A stretch of DNA of 17,151 nucleotides from Nitrospinaceae bacterium (GTDB taxonomy: Bacteria > Nitrospinota > Nitrospinia > Nitrospinales > VA-1): NCBI GenBank assembly GCA_016763735.1, contig JAESTE010000114.1, forward strand, positions 1 through 17,151. The letters are read 5' to 3'. Position 1 is the first letter of the stretch. Every line of letters starts with the position of its first letter. Made by a program: the position numbers and the translations under genes. Below, in pieces: positions 14,919 to 17,151 of the stretch. Under the pieces are notes generated by a model. That model saw only the letters and a list, made by a program, of their open reading frames with translations. It ran no database searches and had not been told where the DNA came from.

Positions 14919-16133
14919 TCACAATGGCGGGGCACTGTTCATGAACATCTGCAAAGGCACACGTTCGCCAGACACGGTTCCTGTACTTGACGACGCGGCG
15001 GCTGCCTCCACCATGAACTGTGTGCCCTCCACGTTAGGCTTGAACCTCTTGGTCCTCTGCACGCTGCTGAAGGACCCTTGTCGTATGTCGTGCTTGAGCC
15101 GTTCCTGCCGTGCCGTGCGCTTGCGGTCGGCGATACGGTTGTCTCGCTTGCGTGACCGGTCCTGGTGACGGGTGCAGTATGTGTCGTCGGTGTCCACCAG
15201 CCCGCATTGACAACACACGGGTGCTGGAGTGCCCAGTCCCACCCACTCTCCGTTGTGTTCACACTCCTGTTGCCGGTACAAGTACTGCCGCGGCTGGGCA
15301 TGGGTGCCACACTTGGAACAGTGAGGCATGCTGTCCACTCCCCCGTCTTCGGGCTCTACCCACGACCCTTCGTGCAAGCACCCGCCGGGACCTGACGACG
15401 CCACGGTGGTGTAGCTGGGGGCACTGGCTTGGGCGGCACGAAGGCGTGCGTCCACCCGGGTGGCGTCGTCACCAGACGGGGCTTGAGGCGAGTCGCAGCG
15501 GTATGCCCTGAGCAGTGGCAGCATGTTGCGCAGGAACCCCTGTTCTTGGACCAAGGACGTGCCTCCGGTGATGACGATACGGCCGGTGCTGAAGATCACA
15601 AAGGTGGTGGCGCGTCGTCGGCGGTAGGGGTCGCGGCGATAGTAGAACTGACACCCGTCAAACTTGCGTGCGTTGTACATGCACCGGCTTCGGTAGTCTT
15701 TGTAGAAGTCACGGACCCGGAGGAAGTGGCCCAGGCTCAGGGAACACACGACGTTGCACACCACAAAGCGATGGAAGACGGGGAACAATCCCATCTGTCT
15801 GCGCAGCAGTCTCAGAGCCAGGTGGGCAGCCAGCAGTGCGTCCATGCGGTGGTGTGTGCCCACCAACAGGTAGTTGCCGTTGTGGAAGATCACCTGGGTG
15901 GCGGTAGGCAGACGCATGCAGGCAATGGCGGCGGGGAACTTGCGTTGAGACAGATGGCCGTACGTGAGCTCTGTCAACAGCGAGATGTCGATGGGGCATC
16001 CTGTGCGGAACGTGCACACAATGTTCTGCACCGTGAGTCCGTACGCGTCAGGGGTGGACCCGGGCCGAGTGACCACCCCTGCCTTAGGGACCACGGGTGG
16101 CCCAGTCTTGAGGTCTTCGAGGGGCAGGTCCAT
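14919..16133 (-). CDS. TATA-binding protein fused to tandem zinc-binding modules
   Basis: 404 residues from MDLPLED. Residues about 31-115 and 120-211 are the two halves of the TBP saddle. Half 1 has VQNIVCTF, QRKFPAAI and PTATQVIFHNGNYLLVG; half 2 has VVCNVVCSL, ARKFDGCQFYYR and TTFVIFSTGRIVITGG. The phenylalanines of both IF-x-x-G segments (F83, F181), which in cellular TBP wedge into the TATA minor groove, are kept. After a linker come two copies of C-x-H-x-G-x-W-V then C-x-x-C-G: C252/H254/C272/C275 and C291/H293/C307/C310. A basic helix-like region follows (about 322-350). Cellular TBPs carry no such C-terminal extension. It likely nucleates transcription of viral genes, with the zinc modules contacting DNA or polymerase. 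The frame extends upstream only through a GTG, so ATG 16133 is the start. It is divergent from the protease-like gene. Confidence 0.85.
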   Translation of the reverse strand: MDLPLEDLKTGPPVVPKAGVVTRPGSTPDAYGLTVQNIVCTFRTGCPIDISLLTELTYGHLSQRKFPAAIACMRLPTATQVIFHNGNYLLVGTHHRMDALLAAHLALRLLRRQMGLFPVFHRFVVCNVVCSLSLGHFLRVRDFYKDYRSRCMYNARKFDGCQFYYRRDPYRRRRATTFVIFSTGRIVITGGTSLVQEQGFLRNMLPLLRAYRCDSPQAPSGDDATRVDARLRAAQASAPSYTTVASSGPGGCLHEGSWVEPEDGGVDSMPHCSKCGTHAQPRQYLYRQQECEHNGEWVGLGTPAPVCCQCGLVDTDDTYCTRHQDRSRKRDNRIADRKRTARQERLKHDIRQGSFSSVQRTKRFKPNVEGTQFMVEAAAASSSTGTVSGERVPLQMFMNSAPPL

Positions 16134-16252
16134 GTGGTGTGCGTGCACACTGCCCACTGTCTTTGAACGATGAACGGGGGACTCGGTGAGCCAGAGGTGG
16201 AATCAGAACAAGACTAAACCTTTGTGTGACCGGGTGGAATCAACCACTCGTC
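16134..16252. promoter_or_regulatory. Divergent intergenic region between the TBP and protease-like genes
   Basis: 119 bases that must carry both promoters. No TATA box or GTCGAC is present. A 15-codon frame (ATG 16170 to TAA) precedes the protease-like gene and could be an upstream reading frame on its leader. ACTAAACC near 16213 is the most AT-rich piece. Nothing here can be assigned firmly. Confidence 0.3.
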
Positions 16253-17151
16253 ATGTCAGACTACGAGGGAACGATCGTGATGCGGGCCCCGGAGCGGTCC
16301 ACGTTTGACGGAGCCCCGCGGTCCAAGGAAGAGTTCTTTGAACTGTCTCAGGAACAGTTGAGGAAGATGCTGCCGCTGTTGGTGGGCAAACCCATCGTAA
16401 CGGAGCATGGCCAGCAACCGATAGGGATGGTGACGTCGGCCACCATGGACGTGAGGGGCAGCGCCAGCATCCGGTTCAAGTTGCGTGACGACGGCATCGG
16501 GCACAACGCCAGGCAGTTGATCGAGAGTGGGCTGTTCCAGGGACTGAGTCTGTGCCACCGACGTGACACCATGGAGCCCAAGGAGGTCAGTATCTGCATG
16601 AAAGGTGCCAGACCAGGTACAGGGATCACAGGACGTCTGGTCTCCGCGTCGGAAACAAATAACCCAAATTATAAGGACCCGTCCGCAGCGTTATGGGTCA
16701 CAGCATTCGTCGAAGCGTCGTCCCTACACGCCGATATGGCAGCTCCTGTCCCTGCTGCAGCACCCGCCAGTGTCCCTCTGGCCCCGCCCAGTGCCCCGGT
16801 CCCCACGCCTCAGAGCATGACTCTGTCGCCTGTGGAACAAGCATTGGTGCACCAGAACCGTGAATACCGACGTACCCAGGCCCAGGCCCAGACCCAGCCG
16901 GCCAGTGGCAGTGGTGCCGTCTACACCGCGCCAGGTGTGAACCCCGACCGCTTCAAGACCCCGCACGAGTCTGTGCAGAGGGTTGGCCAGTCTCATCCCC
17001 TCGAGGCCAACCCCCCGGCGTCGCATATGATCCCTCTGGACGCCGCCATGCGCATGGTGGACGCCGTGTCCCGTCAGCCCAAGCCCTCTTCGGCCGGGCC
17101 CGTGGCCACCCCCGTGCCGGCCCCTGTGCCTACCCAGAAGCAGGAAGCCGA
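16253..17151 (+). CDS. Capsid maturation protease-like protein with Pro-rich extension (partial)
   Basis: 299 codons are visible from MSDYEGT; the gene runs off the window. Residues about 35-130 match the prohead protease / assemblin fold. LLVGKPIVTEHGQQPIG holds the candidate catalytic His (H52). A two-strand segment and a helix follow, then LIESGLFQGLSLCH with candidate nucleophile S99, and then KEVSICMKGARPGTGI, which corresponds to the E-V-S-L-V-x-x-P-A-N-P segment of phage S78 proteases. E111 is a possible third residue, though Asp or His fills that place in some members. These enzymes cut scaffold and capsid proteins inside the procapsid. From about 162 the chain is Pro/Ala/Gln-rich with a few helical stretches, consistent with a fused scaffold as in herpesvirus pUL26. 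Such a protease would imply an HK97-type capsid (Duplodnaviria). The stop codon and true length are not visible. Confidence 0.7.
   Translation, partial: MSDYEGTIVMRAPERSTFDGAPRSKEEFFELSQEQLRKMLPLLVGKPIVTEHGQQPIGMVTSATMDVRGSASIRFKLRDDGIGHNARQLIESGLFQGLSLCHRRDTMEPKEVSICMKGARPGTGITGRLVSASETNNPNYKDPSAALWVTAFVEASSLHADMAAPVPAAAPASVPLAPPSAPVPTPQSMTLSPVEQALVHQNREYRRTQAQAQTQPASGSGAVYTAPGVNPDRFKTPHESVQRVGQSHPLEANPPASHMIPLDAAMRMVDAVSRQPKPSSAGPVATPVPAPVPTQKQEA

Noticed and set aside
14924..14944. Small gene starting at ATG 14924 after TATAAAAG
   Set aside because: The frame stops after six residues and lies in the 3' end of the TBP gene on the other strand.
14937..14946. GTTCATGAAC palindrome as a third copy of the convergent-junction repeat
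   Set aside because: It lies inside the TBP coding sequence and does not align with the 16-base repeat beyond GTTCAT.
1..17151. tRNA genes, CRISPR arrays or a bacterial origin for the window
   Set aside because: No cloverleaf with TTC-loop pattern or spaced repeats was seen in the gaps, and TBP, F-box proteins and the absence of Shine-Dalgarno sites argue against bacterial or phage DNA.

Overview
The window looks like part of a large double-stranded DNA virus of a eukaryote, or an integrated copy of one. Genes are tightly packed on both strands, open with ATG and show no Shine-Dalgarno pattern or introns. They are GC-rich and many are convergent or divergent pairs with gaps of 11 to 170 bases. 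The gene set joins eukaryote-type functions (TATA-binding protein, F-box/LRR proteins) to viral ones (a giant primase-helicase with an SF3 motor, and a capsid maturation protease-like protein of the phage/herpesvirus type). If that last call is right, the virus has an HK97-type capsid and belongs to Duplodnaviria. The mix of such a protease with TBP and a D5-like replication protein recalls mirusviruses more than classical herpesviruses, but this is inference: no major capsid, terminase or portal gene is in view.

Layout. 1-265: an AT-rich element bounded by 40-base inverted repeats. 266-775: non-coding, with an 11-base repeat array in direct and inverted copies and a cluster of GTCGAC palindromes. 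776-6877: a 2033-residue primase-helicase. 6942-8096 and 8112-8996: a four-helix membrane protein followed by a permuted papain-fold (NlpC/P60-LRAT type) cysteine hydrolase. 9008-10902: two divergent, homologous F-box/LRR genes around a second GTCGAC cluster, bracketed by near-identical 16-base direct repeats. 10921-12984 (minus): a 687-residue orphan. 13152-13937: a membrane-anchored protein whose lumenal or cytosolic domain matches peptide deformylase but has lost most catalytic residues. 13938-14153: the largest GTCGAC cluster and a TATA-like box. 14154-14903: a small orphan with a disordered N-terminus and a basic C-terminal domain. 14919-16133 (minus): a TBP fused to two tandem zinc-binding modules. 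16253-end: the protease-like gene, cut off by the window edge.

How the genes may work together. The primase-helicase would drive genome replication, and the repeat-rich region before it could be an origin. The TBP fusion and the shared GTCGAC clusters suggest virus-coded control of a gene subset (the primase-helicase, both F-box/LRR genes and the 14154 gene). The protease gene belongs to capsid assembly. The F-box/LRR pair probably redirects host ubiquitin ligases and looks like a recently acquired cassette. The pseudo-deformylase, the TBP-zinc fusion and the GTCGAC regulon are the most unusual items.
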